In this document: one piece after another, positions 46,181-54,410 of the stretch | Layout: each line of letters starts with the position of its first letter | Position numbering within the stretch: position 1 is the stretch's first letter | Assembly (NCBI RefSeq): GCF_000282595.1 | Contig: NZ_AKIZ01000016.1 | Location: 310,001 to 374,000 of the forward strand | From: Phyllobacterium sp. YR531 | Lineage (GTDB): Bacteria; Pseudomonadota; Alphaproteobacteria; Rhizobiales; Rhizobiaceae | Reading direction: 5' to 3' | DNA: 64,000 bases | Translations under genes and position numbers: made by a program | The notes under the pieces: generated by a model | Told to the model about the DNA's origin: nothing | Seen by the model: the letters and a program-made list of their open reading frames with translations, nothing else | The model's database searches: none

Positions 46181-47564
46181 AAGAGCCCCAGAGACTGATT
46201 CTCGCGCGCCCATTACGTTTTGACTCGTAGAGTGCAGTATCCGCCAAGTTCAGAAGGTCATCCGGCCCTGCGATTGACAACCTGTTGTCTTCATCGAGTA
46301 TCGCAATTCCAATGCTGACCGAGACCAACCCGCTTGGGCTGGCTTCGTGCTTGAGATTCATTGCAGCAACCGAACTCAGCATCTGATCGGCCGCCTTCAT
46401 CACCTCGTGCTTGGCAGCGCCGGAAAGCAGTGCTGCAAACTCCTCGCCGCCAAAGCGGGCAAGCGATCCATCCGTTTGCTTGATAACCTTGTTCAAGGCA
46501 CGGCTTACCTGAACAAGACAATTATCACCTGCGAGATGCCCATAGAAATCATTATATGTTTTGAAATGATCAATATCGACCATCACCACTGCCAAGCTTT
46601 TGTGAACTTCATGTGCCTGTCCAAACGCCTGCCTCAGAAGATGACTGAACTTCCTCCTGTTGGGCAAATTGGTGAGGTGATCACGCTCGGACAGGTTTTT
46701 TAGCTTGCGGTTTGCCGTCAGAAGCTTTTCTTCGAGCTTCATCCGCAGTTCAACAGTGCTTGAAAGCTGTTCTTCGATACGCTTTTGCATGCTGATATCG
46801 ACACTGGTTGCCAAGAGCCGCACAGGAGCACCGTCAGGCCCATATTCAACAATCTTGCCGCGACTCAATATCCAGGTATCGCCACCATCCGGACGCTTCA
46901 CCCGGTAGATCGCTTCAAAGAACGGATTTTTACCACTCAATGCGTCGTCGAATGCCTGCAGCGTATGTGCCCTGTCGTCCGGGTGAAGGATATCCCAGGC
47001 GACGCTCGATTTTTCAACGGCATTTGGGTCAAGTCCCAGCAGGACGCGATATTGTGGCGAGCGCCAAACTTGATTGGCCGGAATATTGAGGTCCCAAATC
47101 CATTGGCCCGCGCTCTCCAGTGCATAGGCTGTTCGCTGTTCAGTTTCCTGAAGTTTGCGTGTCGCCCGGCGTAGCTCGGTAATATTGGTGTAGGCGACTG
47201 AAATTCCCGCAAACTGCCCAAGATCGTTCATGACTGCGGCGGCAGAAACCATGAAGCACTCTTCGGCAATCTCAACTTCACCATCTGGGATAATTTCACC
47301 ATTCCGGGCAGCAGACAGGGCGCGGCATAACAGCGGCGCGTGCTGCGGAATAATATCTTCTATATTGCGTCCTACTGCCCGTTCACTTTCTACGCCAAGT
47401 AATCGGGACAATTGATCATTGATGGTAACGATCAAACTGTCCTGATTGAGGTAGCAAAGGCCAACGGGTACTCTGTCATAGACTGCTTCAATCTGGAGTA
47501 AACGATCACCACCACGCTCATTCGATGTATTGAATGGTGATTTTCGCGACTTGCTGATCGGCAT
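46170..47564 (-). CDS. PAS-PAS-GGDEF diguanylate cyclase
   Basis: 464 residues, no membrane segments. A PAS domain at about residues 20-130 (AVYDRVPVGLCYLNQDSLIVTIN), a second at 140-270 (WIWDLNIPANQVWRSPQYRVLLGL), a coiled-coil linker, then GGDEF (about residues 300-460) with DIDHFKTYND and intact GGEEF. No RxxD inhibitory site is seen. It should make cyclic di-GMP in response to a cytoplasmic signal. A GTG at 47591 is an alternative start. It converges on lacI with an 11-bp overlap. Confidence 0.9.
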   Translation of the reverse strand: MPISKSRKSPFNTSNERGGDRLLQIEAVYDRVPVGLCYLNQDSLIVTINDQLSRLLGVESERAVGRNIEDIIPQHAPLLCRALSAARNGEIIPDGEVEIAEECFMVSAAAVMNDLGQFAGISVAYTNITELRRATRKLQETEQRTAYALESAGQWIWDLNIPANQVWRSPQYRVLLGLDPNAVEKSSVAWDILHPDDRAHTLQAFDDALSGKNPFFEAIYRVKRPDGGDTWILSRGKIVEYGPDGAPVRLLATSVDISMQKRIEEQLSSTVELRMKLEEKLLTANRKLKNLSERDHLTNLPNRRKFSHLLRQAFGQAHEVHKSLAVVMVDIDHFKTYNDFYGHLAGDNCLVQVSRALNKVIKQTDGSLARFGGEEFAALLSGAAKHEVMKAADQMLSSVAAMNLKHEASPSGLVSVSIGIAILDEDNRLSIAGPDDLLNLADTALYESKRNGRARISLWGSFTK

Positions 47565-47665
47565 GACCCTAGTTCCACTTTGCCTTCCCACATTGCCGAC
47601 GGAAGAAAGATTCAGTCAAGAGGAATACTCTGTGACGAGGTTAATGATTTGTCATCATCCTCAGA

Positions 47666-48172
47666 TCAGACTTCTTTGGCGGTCCGGATTTTATTGAAGC
47701 GCTTCACAATTCTATCACGCTTCAGTTTTGACAAACGGAAAATCCAGAACAACCCATCGAGCTGGTCGATCTCATGCTGCAGGCAAACTGCCAGAAGACC
47801 ATCTGCAGTCTGTGTTTTCTCGATGCCGGCCAAATCCTGATAACGCACCCGAACCGAAGCGGGCCGCTCGATAGAATCTGTAACACCGGGCATCGATATG
47901 CTTCCTTCATCATGCCGCGCCATCTCGGCAGATGACCACTCCACTGCAGGATTGACATAAACGGAATGGCCTGAGTCTCCAGGAATATCTATGGCAATGA
48001 CGCGTTGCATAACCCCGATATGAGGTGCGGCAATTCCGATCCCTGGTGCCGCCCTCATCGTATCGAGAAGATCATCCGCCAACTCGTGCAAATGCTTATC
48101 GAACTCCTTTACAGGCCGTGCGGCTGCTTTCAAACCGGCATCCGGAAACATCAGTATCGTTCTTCTTGTCAA
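47666..48172 (-). CDS. Peptide deformylase homologue with altered metal site
   Basis: 168 residues with the deformylase fold, but the three signature motifs are changed. GIGIAAPH replaces GxGxAAPQ; EGSIS replaces EGCLS (Ser91 for the metal-binding Cys); HEIDQ replaces HEIDH (Gln137 for a metal-binding His). Only His133 and Glu134 remain, so deformylation is doubtful; a binding or regulatory role, or a different reaction, is possible. The start appears to be TTG at 48172 with GGAG seven bases upstream. The frame is intact, so it is not decaying. Confidence 0.85.
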   Translation of the reverse strand: MTRRTILMFPDAGLKAAARPVKEFDKHLHELADDLLDTMRAAPGIGIAAPHIGVMQRVIAIDIPGDSGHSVYVNPAVEWSSAEMARHDEGSISMPGVTDSIERPASVRVRYQDLAGIEKTQTADGLLAVCLQHEIDQLDGLFWIFRLSKLKRDRIVKRFNKIRTAKEV

Positions 48173-48338
48173 CTTAGTTCTCCATTAAACAGTCAGGCAC
48201 GGTGTCGATGAAATTTGCTTTAGCCCTGCTGTAGCGCAATGTCTCAAAGTAAGCTTGCTTTACAAGGTTGGCGGGGAGCGATAATCGAAAGAACTTATAT
48301 TGTCGCTCCGCAGATCGGGCGCACAAAGAGGCTGCTAA

Positions 48339-50528
48339 ATGCCGGACAGTAAAAGCATAGTGAAACCGCAGGTGTTGCCCAAAGGCGCGTTGGGAATGAC
48401 GCTGTTGGTCTTGGCGACAACTATAGTTTCCTTCGTTGTCATGATGGGCATAACCAGCATTTCGCCGACAAAAGCGGTTACACAGGTCATTATCGGGGCA
48501 AACGCGGTCTCCATTCTGATCCTGATTTATCTGTCCTATGCAACGTTAAGAAAACTCATCTTCTTCAAAAGCAAGGAGAAGAACCGTGACCTGCATACTA
48601 GCATCACCATTATCTTCGCTCTGATTGCGTCGATCCCCTCGATCATTGTTGCCTGTTTTTCGCTGATCGTTCTCGATAACCGGCTGAATTCATGGATCAA
48701 TCCCGAGAATAATCAGATTATCGATATGTCGATCAAGGCTGCCCAGTCGTATACGGAAGACAATGCCCAAAGCCTTCTGTCCACGACGCTCTCGATGGTG
48801 ATTGAACTCGACCAGAGAAGGCTCCTCTACAATCTCGATAGAGGCGCTTTTTCGGATTGGCTGACCTACGATGCTGACCGGAATAATCTGCTCGGGGCCT
48901 CGCTCGTCAAATCGAATGGCGAAGTGGTCGTCAGCGCACGATTGTTCAATGATCTGACACTTCCTGCGGTTCCTCTCAAAGCGATAAGCGGAGCGGCAGG
49001 GGAACGTCCTGTGTTGATACCGCCAGGAGCAACCAATCTCGTAGGAGCGGTCATCAAGACCCAAGCGCTGCCTGATCTCTATCTCTACACAATTCGGTCT
49101 GTCGACGCGTCTGCACTAAATAATATGCGCATCATGACGGACAATAATAAGGAATATCAGCTGCTGGCCAGCAACCGGGCCAATACGCAGATTGCCTACG
49201 CGCTTCTCTATACTGAACTGACACTGTTGCTGTTGCTGACGGCGGTCTGGACAGGCATCGCAGTTGCAAACCGTGTCGTGCAGCCAATCCGCGTTCTCAT
49301 CGGCGCGGCTGAAGAGGTAGCAACTGGCAATTTCGATATTTCCGTGCCCGTTAAAGGTTCAGATGGCGACATTGGCGCTTTATCGCAAACATTCAACAAC
49401 ATGGTTGGGCAGTTAAAAACCCAACACCATGACCTCACTTCAGCCAAAGACGAGATTGACGAACGCAGGCGTTTTACCGAGGCAGTGCTGTCCGGCGTTA
49501 CGGCGGGAGTTATCAGCGTCAATGCAAATGGTGAGATTGCAGGCTTGAACCGCCCCGCCGAGAACATGCTTGATATCAATGTGTCGGATGCACTTGGCAA
49601 ACCTGTTACGACTGTATTCCCGGAGATCAGCGAGATATTTGCCCTTGCCGGCATCCATGATCGTTCATCAAGCCGCAGGCAAATCAGTATCACACGCAAT
49701 GGTGTTGCCCGCTCTCTCAACGTTCAAATAACGCGTGAAGACGCCGATACAAGAAATGCATCCTTTGTCGTTACGGTCGACGATATAACCGACCTTGTAG
49801 CCGCTCACCGGTCGTCCGCTTGGGCAGATGTGGCGCGACGTATCGCTCATGAAATCAAAAACCCGCTTACACCAATCCAGCTGTCTGCCGAGCGTATTCG
49901 ACGGCGCTATGGCAAGGTGATCGTTGAGGATCGCGCGATCTTTGACCAATGCACTGACACCATCATCCGCCAAGTTGGCGATATTGGCCGTATGGTAGAT
50001 GAATTTTCAGATTTCGCACGAATGCCGAAACCGCAGTTCACAACGACAAATGTGGTCGATGTGCTGAAGGATGCTTCATTTCTGGTTGAAATCAGCAACA
50101 ATCGCATCACGTTCGAACATGATTTCGGCGATGAGCCGCTTCTCGGCAATTTTGACAATAGGCTCTTGGGTCAGGCTTTTGGCAACATTATCAAGAATGC
50201 ATCCGAGTCGATTGATGGTGTGCTCGAGCAGGGTATTATCGACCAAGGATATATTCTTGTCAGAGCCACAGGAGCCGGGTCATCTATTATGGTTGAGGTA
50301 CTGGACAATGGCAAAGGACTGCCTTCAGAAAACCGGCACCAACTGCTTGAGCCCTATGTCACAACCAGAGAAAAAGGCACAGGCCTTGGGCTGGCAATTG
50401 TCAACAAGATCATTGAAGACCACGGCGGACGCCTTGAAATGCTTGATGCGCCGACAAATTTCCATGGCGGGCGTGGCGCATTAATGCGGATGGTGTTTCC
50501 CAGACTCGTAGAAACCTCCGCCGCCTAA
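48339..50528 (+). CDS. NtrY-like sensor histidine kinase
   Basis: 729 residues. Residues 1-120 hold about three helices and 120-285 a periplasmic domain, followed by another helix, a HAMP (RVVQPIRVLIGAAEEVATGNFDI) and a PAS domain. The kinase core has the H-box RRIAHEIKNPLTPIQLSAERI, the N box NIIKNASESI, and G boxes DNGKGLP and EKGTGLGLAI. The H-box is that of NtrY, a nitrogen/redox sensor. No response regulator gene adjoins it, so the partner is encoded elsewhere. GAGG supports the ATG. Confidence 0.9.
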   Translation: MPDSKSIVKPQVLPKGALGMTLLVLATTIVSFVVMMGITSISPTKAVTQVIIGANAVSILILIYLSYATLRKLIFFKSKEKNRDLHTSITIIFALIASIPSIIVACFSLIVLDNRLNSWINPENNQIIDMSIKAAQSYTEDNAQSLLSTTLSMVIELDQRRLLYNLDRGAFSDWLTYDADRNNLLGASLVKSNGEVVVSARLFNDLTLPAVPLKAISGAAGERPVLIPPGATNLVGAVIKTQALPDLYLYTIRSVDASALNNMRIMTDNNKEYQLLASNRANTQIAYALLYTELTLLLLLTAVWTGIAVANRVVQPIRVLIGAAEEVATGNFDISVPVKGSDGDIGALSQTFNNMVGQLKTQHHDLTSAKDEIDERRRFTEAVLSGVTAGVISVNANGEIAGLNRPAENMLDINVSDALGKPVTTVFPEISEIFALAGIHDRSSSRRQISITRNGVARSLNVQITREDADTRNASFVVTVDDITDLVAAHRSSAWADVARRIAHEIKNPLTPIQLSAERIRRRYGKVIVEDRAIFDQCTDTIIRQVGDIGRMVDEFSDFARMPKPQFTTTNVVDVLKDASFLVEISNNRITFEHDFGDEPLLGNFDNRLLGQAFGNIIKNASESIDGVLEQGIIDQGYILVRATGAGSSIMVEVLDNGKGLPSENRHQLLEPYVTTREKGTGLGLAIVNKIIEDHGGRLEMLDAPTNFHGGRGALMRMVFPRLVETSAA

Positions 50529-50777
50529 CCCGCGCATCACGATCTTTCAAAGTGTACATCAAAATGTGATGACGCATCCAACCAGCAAAAATTGAATCAG
50601 ATTAGCTATATTGCTATAGTCCAATTCTCTGATTAACAGCGCTCGAAAGGAATATTTCGCAGCCGGGTCAGAGGACAGGATCACGACATCGACCAACGAC
50701 ATTGGCACCGGCCAAGATAGTCACGTGATCGTTGAGAACGCACTGGTTTTAATCAGTTACGCTCAGGAGGAGTCGAT

Positions 50778-50882
50778 ATGATGCGGCACACAAAACAAAA
50801 TGGCGATATTTCCAACTGGATGACCTGCTCAATGATTCTGTTCGGTACGCTCGCTGTTACGGCGGTGTTGTTCGCCGTATAA
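50778..50882 (+). CDS. 34-residue single-span membrane protein
   Basis: Begins MMRHTKQNGDISNWMTCSMI followed by LFGTLAVTAVLFAV. It has an excellent ribosome site, CAGGAGGAG. One predicted helix with a polar N-terminus. It stands alone 250 bases after the kinase gene; function unknown. Confidence 0.6.
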   Translation: MMRHTKQNGDISNWMTCSMILFGTLAVTAVLFAV

Positions 50883-50923
50883 GCATAGGTAAACACGCCG
50901 ATCATTATAATGCATGAAGCTTC

Positions 50924-50969
50924 GCGATACCTGCTTGTTCTGTTAGAACAGGGGTCTCAAGGGTATCGC
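50924..50969. repeat. Nested inverted repeat (cruciform-like)
   Basis: Outer arms GCGATACC / GGTATCGC enclose an inner hairpin TGTTCT-GTT-AGAACA. It lies six bases past the end of the minus-strand gene at 50975, so it may be its terminator, or a structured RNA element. Confidence 0.5.
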
Positions 50970-50974
50970 TTGTA

Positions 50975-51163
50975 TTACGTTTTCAGAGCTTCGCGCCGCG
51001 TAAACGCCAATTGATTTTCAGTTTGTGAAATTGCTGCCGACAGCGCCTGAGATATTTCGTCCAGATTGGTCAAGGATGTTAACTCGAACAAGGCATGCAG
51101 CTCGGCCTCTGTGTGCTCTAGCACTGCCAATTTCTCTTCGAGGTTGGGAGTTATCCTGCTCAT
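50975..51163 (-). CDS. 62-residue helical protein of unknown function
   Basis: Composition suggests a single helical hairpin: NLEEKLAVLEHTEAELHALF, then TSLTNLDEISQALSAAISQTE. No motif recognised. GAGCGAG is a modest ribosome site. It may be the last gene of the conserved backbone before the island junction. Confidence 0.5.
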   Translation of the reverse strand: MSRITPNLEEKLAVLEHTEAELHALFELTSLTNLDEISQALSAAISQTENQLAFTRREALKT

Positions 51164-51509
51164 TGTGCTCGCTCGTTACCAACCAAGGCAGAGTAGCATC
51201 AACACTTCATGTCTGTATCTTAGCCTTTGGTAGCATAGGTGACGCTAAACGACCTGTTTTGGCGTATTCTTGAAGTTTCCATGAGGTTTGTTGCGGCACC
51301 TCAGCGCGCTATGCGGGTTCACCCATCCCGATATCGTCGAATGGATGGCAGGACTTATCCATAGTTGAAAATGAAGCTATGGTGATTTCAGAAAAATGGT
51401 GGGCCCGGAGGGACTGCCAGAATCATTGATTTGGTTGCATAATTTAGTGGCTAACTTTTAGCCAAATCTCGGTTTGTTCCGAACATAATGGCTAACAAGA
51501 TTTCCAAAC
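51164..51509. other. Junction region between backbone and island
   Basis: No gene recognised. It holds the tRNA 3'-end copy (51397-51415) and a 7-bp hairpin TGGCTAA-CTT-TTAGCCA at 51448-51464, with another TGGCTAAC at 51489. Sequence to the right is rich in small orphan genes and fragments. Confidence 0.45.
51397..51415 (-). mobile_element. Candidate attachment site: tRNA 3'-end fragment
   Basis: Minus strand AGTCCCTCCGGGCCCACCA followed by TTTTTC. This reads as the last 19 bases of a tRNA (T-stem end, acceptor strand CGGGCCC, discriminator A, CCA) with its T-run terminator, but the T-loop and the rest of the tRNA are absent. Such 3' duplicates are left by tyrosine-recombinase integration. 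Confidence 0.55.
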
Positions 51510-51544
51510 TTGACTCTTTTTGCTAATGAGAACATTTTAGGAAC
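51510..51544 (+). promoter_or_regulatory. LexA-controlled promoter of the island operon
   Basis: TTGACT (51510-51515), 18 bases, then ATTTTA as -10. Overlapping the -10 is GAACATTTTAGGAAC (51530-51544), an exact GAAC-N7-GAAC, the alphaproteobacterial LexA box. It is about 95 bases before the first gene of the run ending in the SRAP gene. Confidence 0.7.
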
Positions 51545-51638
51545 ATCGCAGCAGATTGCGGCTGCTTCAAAACACAATTTAAGACTGAATGACCCTGCCT
51601 GCATGGGGCCGGACAGGCTTGTCTCTAAGGAGAGAGCC

Positions 51639-51836
51639 ATGAATGAAACAGACCGAAGCTACGAGGATGAGGCCGACCAGCTGATTGCGGAACATGAAGG
51701 CGATGCAAATGCCGCTATTGCTAGGCTGATTGAAGAACGCAGCTTCCTGACCAAAGAACTTGAATATGCATCGCTTGCCATGGGCTTCGGGTTTGCCCGC
51801 GGTTGGAAGCCCAAACTCTTGAAGCCGAGGCACTGA
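51639..51836 (+). CDS. Small acidic helical protein, unknown
   Basis: 65 residues, MNETDRSYEDEADQLIAEHE, then a helical middle and a basic end (ARGWKPKLLKPRH). AAGGAGAG before the ATG is a strong ribosome site; a frame extension to 51510 runs through the promoter and is rejected. It is the first gene after the LexA box, and the next gene starts two bases after its stop. No family recognised. Confidence 0.6.
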   Translation: MNETDRSYEDEADQLIAEHEGDANAAIARLIEERSFLTKELEYASLAMGFGFARGWKPKLLKPRH

Positions 51837-51837
51837 C

Positions 51838-52152
51838 ATGGCGAGGAGCAGAGGCGAGCCGCCACCAACCCTCATTGATAAGTATTATCCTTTTCAAGTC
51901 GCCCTTCATGCCAGCGAAGTCAAAATGCGCTTCGACAATGTTGAGTTTCTGGCAAGGCTTCTTGGTCGATATCGCTTGAACAGGAATGTCCACGTTCATC
52001 CCGATGTCTACATCGTCTACATGTTTGGCGATCAACATGATGCAGAGTGCTTCCAGAAAGCCTTTGACGGTGAATGGATAACTCCCGAACAGAGCAGAAG
52101 AAAAAAGTGGACGCCACGATACACTTGGATGCCGGTCGAGCGTCGTGGCTAG
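51838..52152 (+). CDS. Unknown protein of the LexA-box operon
   Basis: 104 residues, predicted alpha/beta, with FDGEWITPEQSRRKKWTPRYTWMPVER at the C-terminus. GAGG seven bases before the ATG. It starts two bases after the previous stop and overlaps the next gene by eight bases, so it is co-translated. No family recognised. Confidence 0.6.
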   Translation: MARSRGEPPPTLIDKYYPFQVALHASEVKMRFDNVEFLARLLGRYRLNRNVHVHPDVYIVYMFGDQHDAECFQKAFDGEWITPEQSRRKKWTPRYTWMPVERRG

Positions 52153-52393
52153 CAGCCGCCGTCGATTGGGAACAATCAAGAATACCGAGCGGTTCAGCCA
52201 GCTTCAGTCATGGGATGAACTTTTCGGCTACTGCATGAAATGCGGCCACATAGGCAAACTTAATCGGTATGAACTGGCGTGGAAATTTGGTCAGAATGCT
52301 TACATCCAACCGCTTAGTTTCAAATTGAGATGCACGATGTGCAATAACAAAACATCGAATATGATCGGGGTAAGAAACCAACTGAGAGACTAG
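52145..52393 (+). CDS. Small zinc-ribbon-like protein
   Basis: 82 residues with CMKCGHIG near residue 30 and CTMC near residue 63: two CxxC pairs as in zinc ribbons. A basic N-terminus (SSRRRLG) could contact nucleic acid. The start is GTG at 52145, overlapping the previous gene. It ends four bases before the SRAP gene, suggesting a linked role in the SOS-type operon; that link is inference. Confidence 0.6.
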   Translation: MASSRRRLGTIKNTERFSQLQSWDELFGYCMKCGHIGKLNRYELAWKFGQNAYIQPLSFKLRCTMCNNKTSNMIGVRNQLRD

Positions 52394-52396
52394 TCT

Positions 52397-53074
52397 ATGT
52401 GTAACCTTTACCGGCACAAAAGCAGTTATCGAGAGATTGCAGACTTATTCAAAACACGCAGCAATCTGACCAATATGACTGACTTCGATCTGGAAGTCTT
52501 CCCGGACTATCCGGCTCCTATCGTCAGAAACGATGCCCATGGTGAGCGCGAACTCGCCATGCTGCGATGGGGAATGCCCTCACCCGACAAGGCTGTTACC
52601 AGCACGGGCGTGAACTATGGCACCACCAATATTCGCAATACGCATTACTCCCATTGGCAAAAGTGGCTTGGCAAGGAGTTTCGCTGCGTCGTACCTGCAA
52701 CGAGTTTCTCAGAGTATGGCCCTAACCCCGATCCAATCACCAATCGCAAACCCCTGCACTGGTTTGCTTTGAACGAGGATCAGCCCATGTTCTGCTTTGC
52801 CGGACTATGGACACCATGGCGCGGTATCAGGAAGGCGAAGGAAGGTCAGATCGACGTTGAGGTGTTCGGGTTTTTGACGACCAATGCCAATGCTGTTGTG
52901 AAACCTATTCATGACAAGGCGATGCCAGTCATTCTCAGGACGCCTGAAGAATTCGATATCTGGCTCAATGGATCACCCCGCGAAGCAATGCAGCTACAGC
53001 GGCCCCTGCCCGACAATGACTTGATTGTTCTCGCGCCACCAACCAAAGCCGAAGAAGAGCCCCTATTGCTCTAG
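52397..53074 (+). CDS. SRAP-family protein (YedK/HMCES), abasic-site DNA crosslinking
   Basis: 225 residues. The family forms a thiazolidine crosslink between Cys2 and abasic sites in single-stranded DNA, shielding them during replication. Cys2 (MCNLY), the TTNIRNTHYSHW asparagine-rich segment (78-81), Glu106 in SFSEYG, and His172 in PIHDKAMPVIL are all present. It is the fourth gene after a LexA box, consistent with SOS induction. The tail PLPDNDLIVLAPPTKAEEEPLLL recurs in a fragment near 56.8 kb. Confidence 0.92.
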   Translation: MCNLYRHKSSYREIADLFKTRSNLTNMTDFDLEVFPDYPAPIVRNDAHGERELAMLRWGMPSPDKAVTSTGVNYGTTNIRNTHYSHWQKWLGKEFRCVVPATSFSEYGPNPDPITNRKPLHWFALNEDQPMFCFAGLWTPWRGIRKAKEGQIDVEVFGFLTTNANAVVKPIHDKAMPVILRTPEEFDIWLNGSPREAMQLQRPLPDNDLIVLAPPTKAEEEPLLL

Positions 53075-53087
53075 GAGGAGCGACATC

Positions 53088-53387
53088 ATGCACCTGCGAG
53101 ACCGGCTTATAGGGAAAAAATTCAAGTCCTTCTCTACAACAGAGTTCAATCAGTTGAATCTTGACTTCGCCGATGGGAGTGGGTTCGGCATCTACACTGA
53201 CACTGTGGTCACTTGGAAAGCAGACGAACAGCGTATTGCGGTTTCAGACTTTGTTGAAGCGTCAGATACATTCACGATTATATTCGATAATGGATCAAAG
53301 ATTGCTATTTCGCGTGTGCCAATTTCTCCATCGCCTGAGATATTCCAATTTCATGACATCGACGGAACAGTGGTAGTTGAGAACTAA
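53088..53387 (+). CDS. Unknown beta-rich protein
   Basis: 99 residues, MHLRDRLIGKKFKSFSTTEF, mainly predicted beta strands. AGGAGGAG before the ATG at 53088 is strong. It is 13 bases after the SRAP gene and 14 before the next, likely the same transcript. No family recognised. Confidence 0.6.
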   Translation: MHLRDRLIGKKFKSFSTTEFNQLNLDFADGSGFGIYTDTVVTWKADEQRIAVSDFVEASDTFTIIFDNGSKIAISRVPISPSPEIFQFHDIDGTVVVEN

Positions 53388-53401
53388 TTGGAGGAAGCAC
53401 C

Positions 53402-53752
53402 ATGCCTTGGTTGGTCAGATTTCGAGGAAAGACTTTCGCCGGCGATGAGTTTTGGGACTCCGAATTTGAATTTGAAGTCAGGGAAGCATTGAAAGATCGC
53501 AGAGAATTGTCTGGCTCTGCCGATATAATCATTTCGGATGATGCCGCTTACAGCGTGTCAATTGCCGAATCCACAAATCCCGATGAGTTTCCCTACAAAG
53601 GCGTCCATGGAACCCATGACGAGCTTGGTGAGGTTTTCATCTTTTACGGAATGCCCGACAACGGCGATGGCGATGTCTTTGCATTTTACGAGAACAGTAA
53701 TTGGGGAGCGCGTCTCGATAACGAAGTTCCATTCAAGGGGGATGGCTCATGA
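53402..53752 (+). CDS. Unknown acidic protein with a GKTFAGDEFWD N-terminus
   Basis: 116 residues, strongly acidic. MPWLVRFRGKTFAGDEFWDS opens it; a fragment at the right end of the window contains the related KTYAGDDVWD. GGAGG before the ATG. Its stop overlaps the start of a 26-residue frame (ATGA). Function unknown. Confidence 0.6.
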   Translation: MPWLVRFRGKTFAGDEFWDSEFEFEVREALKDRRELSGSADIIISDDAAYSVSIAESTNPDEFPYKGVHGTHDELGEVFIFYGMPDNGDGDVFAFYENSNWGARLDNEVPFKGDGS

Positions 53753-53829
53753 TGATCGTTGTTCCAAAGCGGGATGGCCCATATCCAGAGCGTGAGACTG
53801 ATTGTCAGATGGCGGTGGAACAAACATAG
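53749..53829 (+). CDS. 26-residue frame, probably a truncated small Rhizobiales protein
   Basis: MMIVVPKRDGPYPERETDCQ, then MAVEQT and a stop. The ATG overlaps the upstream stop. The ERETDCQMAVE segment resembles the start of longer helical Rhizobiales proteins, suggesting this copy was cut short. Confidence 0.35.
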   Translation: MMIVVPKRDGPYPERETDCQMAVEQT

Positions 53830-53963
53830 GTGATCCTTGTTCTCTCATTGACTCCGAAGGTCTATTACTAAACACTGCTGGGATCGTCGGGCATGCACAC
53901 ATCGGCCACTGACGATTGAGAGATAATACGTGCTCCCGCCACACACAAGCGAGGAGTAACGCG

Positions 53964-54263
53964 ATGGTCACCAAAGGACTTTATGTAGCTTTTGAAGCAA
54001 AACCTGGGCTTGAAGGAGCTGTCGCGGACTTCCTAAAAGCAGGACTATCGATCGTAAATAAAGAACGCGATACCACTGCATGGTTTGCGCTGGAGATGGG
54101 TCCTGCGAAATTTGGAATATTCGACGTCTTTGAAAAAGAAGACGGACGGGATTTCCACCTTAATGGAGACTTGGCCAAGTTGCTATTTTCCCGCGCAGAC
54201 GAGTTGTTTTCATCCCCGCCTGTCGTGCAGAAACTGGACGTAATTGCTTCCAAACTCCCTTGA
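53964..54263 (+). CDS. ABM-fold (antibiotic biosynthesis monooxygenase-like) protein
   Basis: 99 residues. TKGLYVAFEAKPGLEGAVADFL, WFALEMGPAKFGIFDVFEKEDGRDFHLNG and a C-terminal LFSSPPVVQKLDVIASKLP match YgiN-like quinol monooxygenase or stress-response ABM proteins, which are usually dimeric. The start at 53964 has GAGGAG upstream. It stands alone, 134 bases after the previous small frame. Confidence 0.8.
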   Translation: MVTKGLYVAFEAKPGLEGAVADFLKAGLSIVNKERDTTAWFALEMGPAKFGIFDVFEKEDGRDFHLNGDLAKLLFSRADELFSSPPVVQKLDVIASKLP

Positions 54264-54341
54264 TGGCGAGCGCTACGCTCGACTGTAAAACCATTGGCTC
54301 AGGAAATCTACTGCACTAGGTCGGAACTGATTCATTGCAAG

Positions 54342-54356
54342 AGTCGTTCACCGACT
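54342..54356. repeat. 15-nt dispersed repeat, copy 1
   Basis: AGTCGTTCACCGACT, able to fold as AGTCG / CGACT. An identical copy is at 63984-63998. Confidence 0.5.
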
Positions 54357-54410
54357 CATGGAAGATTTACCATTAAAAGAAGTAACCGTAATGACCGCCA
54401 GCTTGGCAAG

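Noticed and set aside
51397-51415. A complete tRNA gene at the CCA-ending sequence
   Set aside because: The bases before the 19-nt match lack the T-loop TTCGA and cannot form a cloverleaf; only the 3' end is present.
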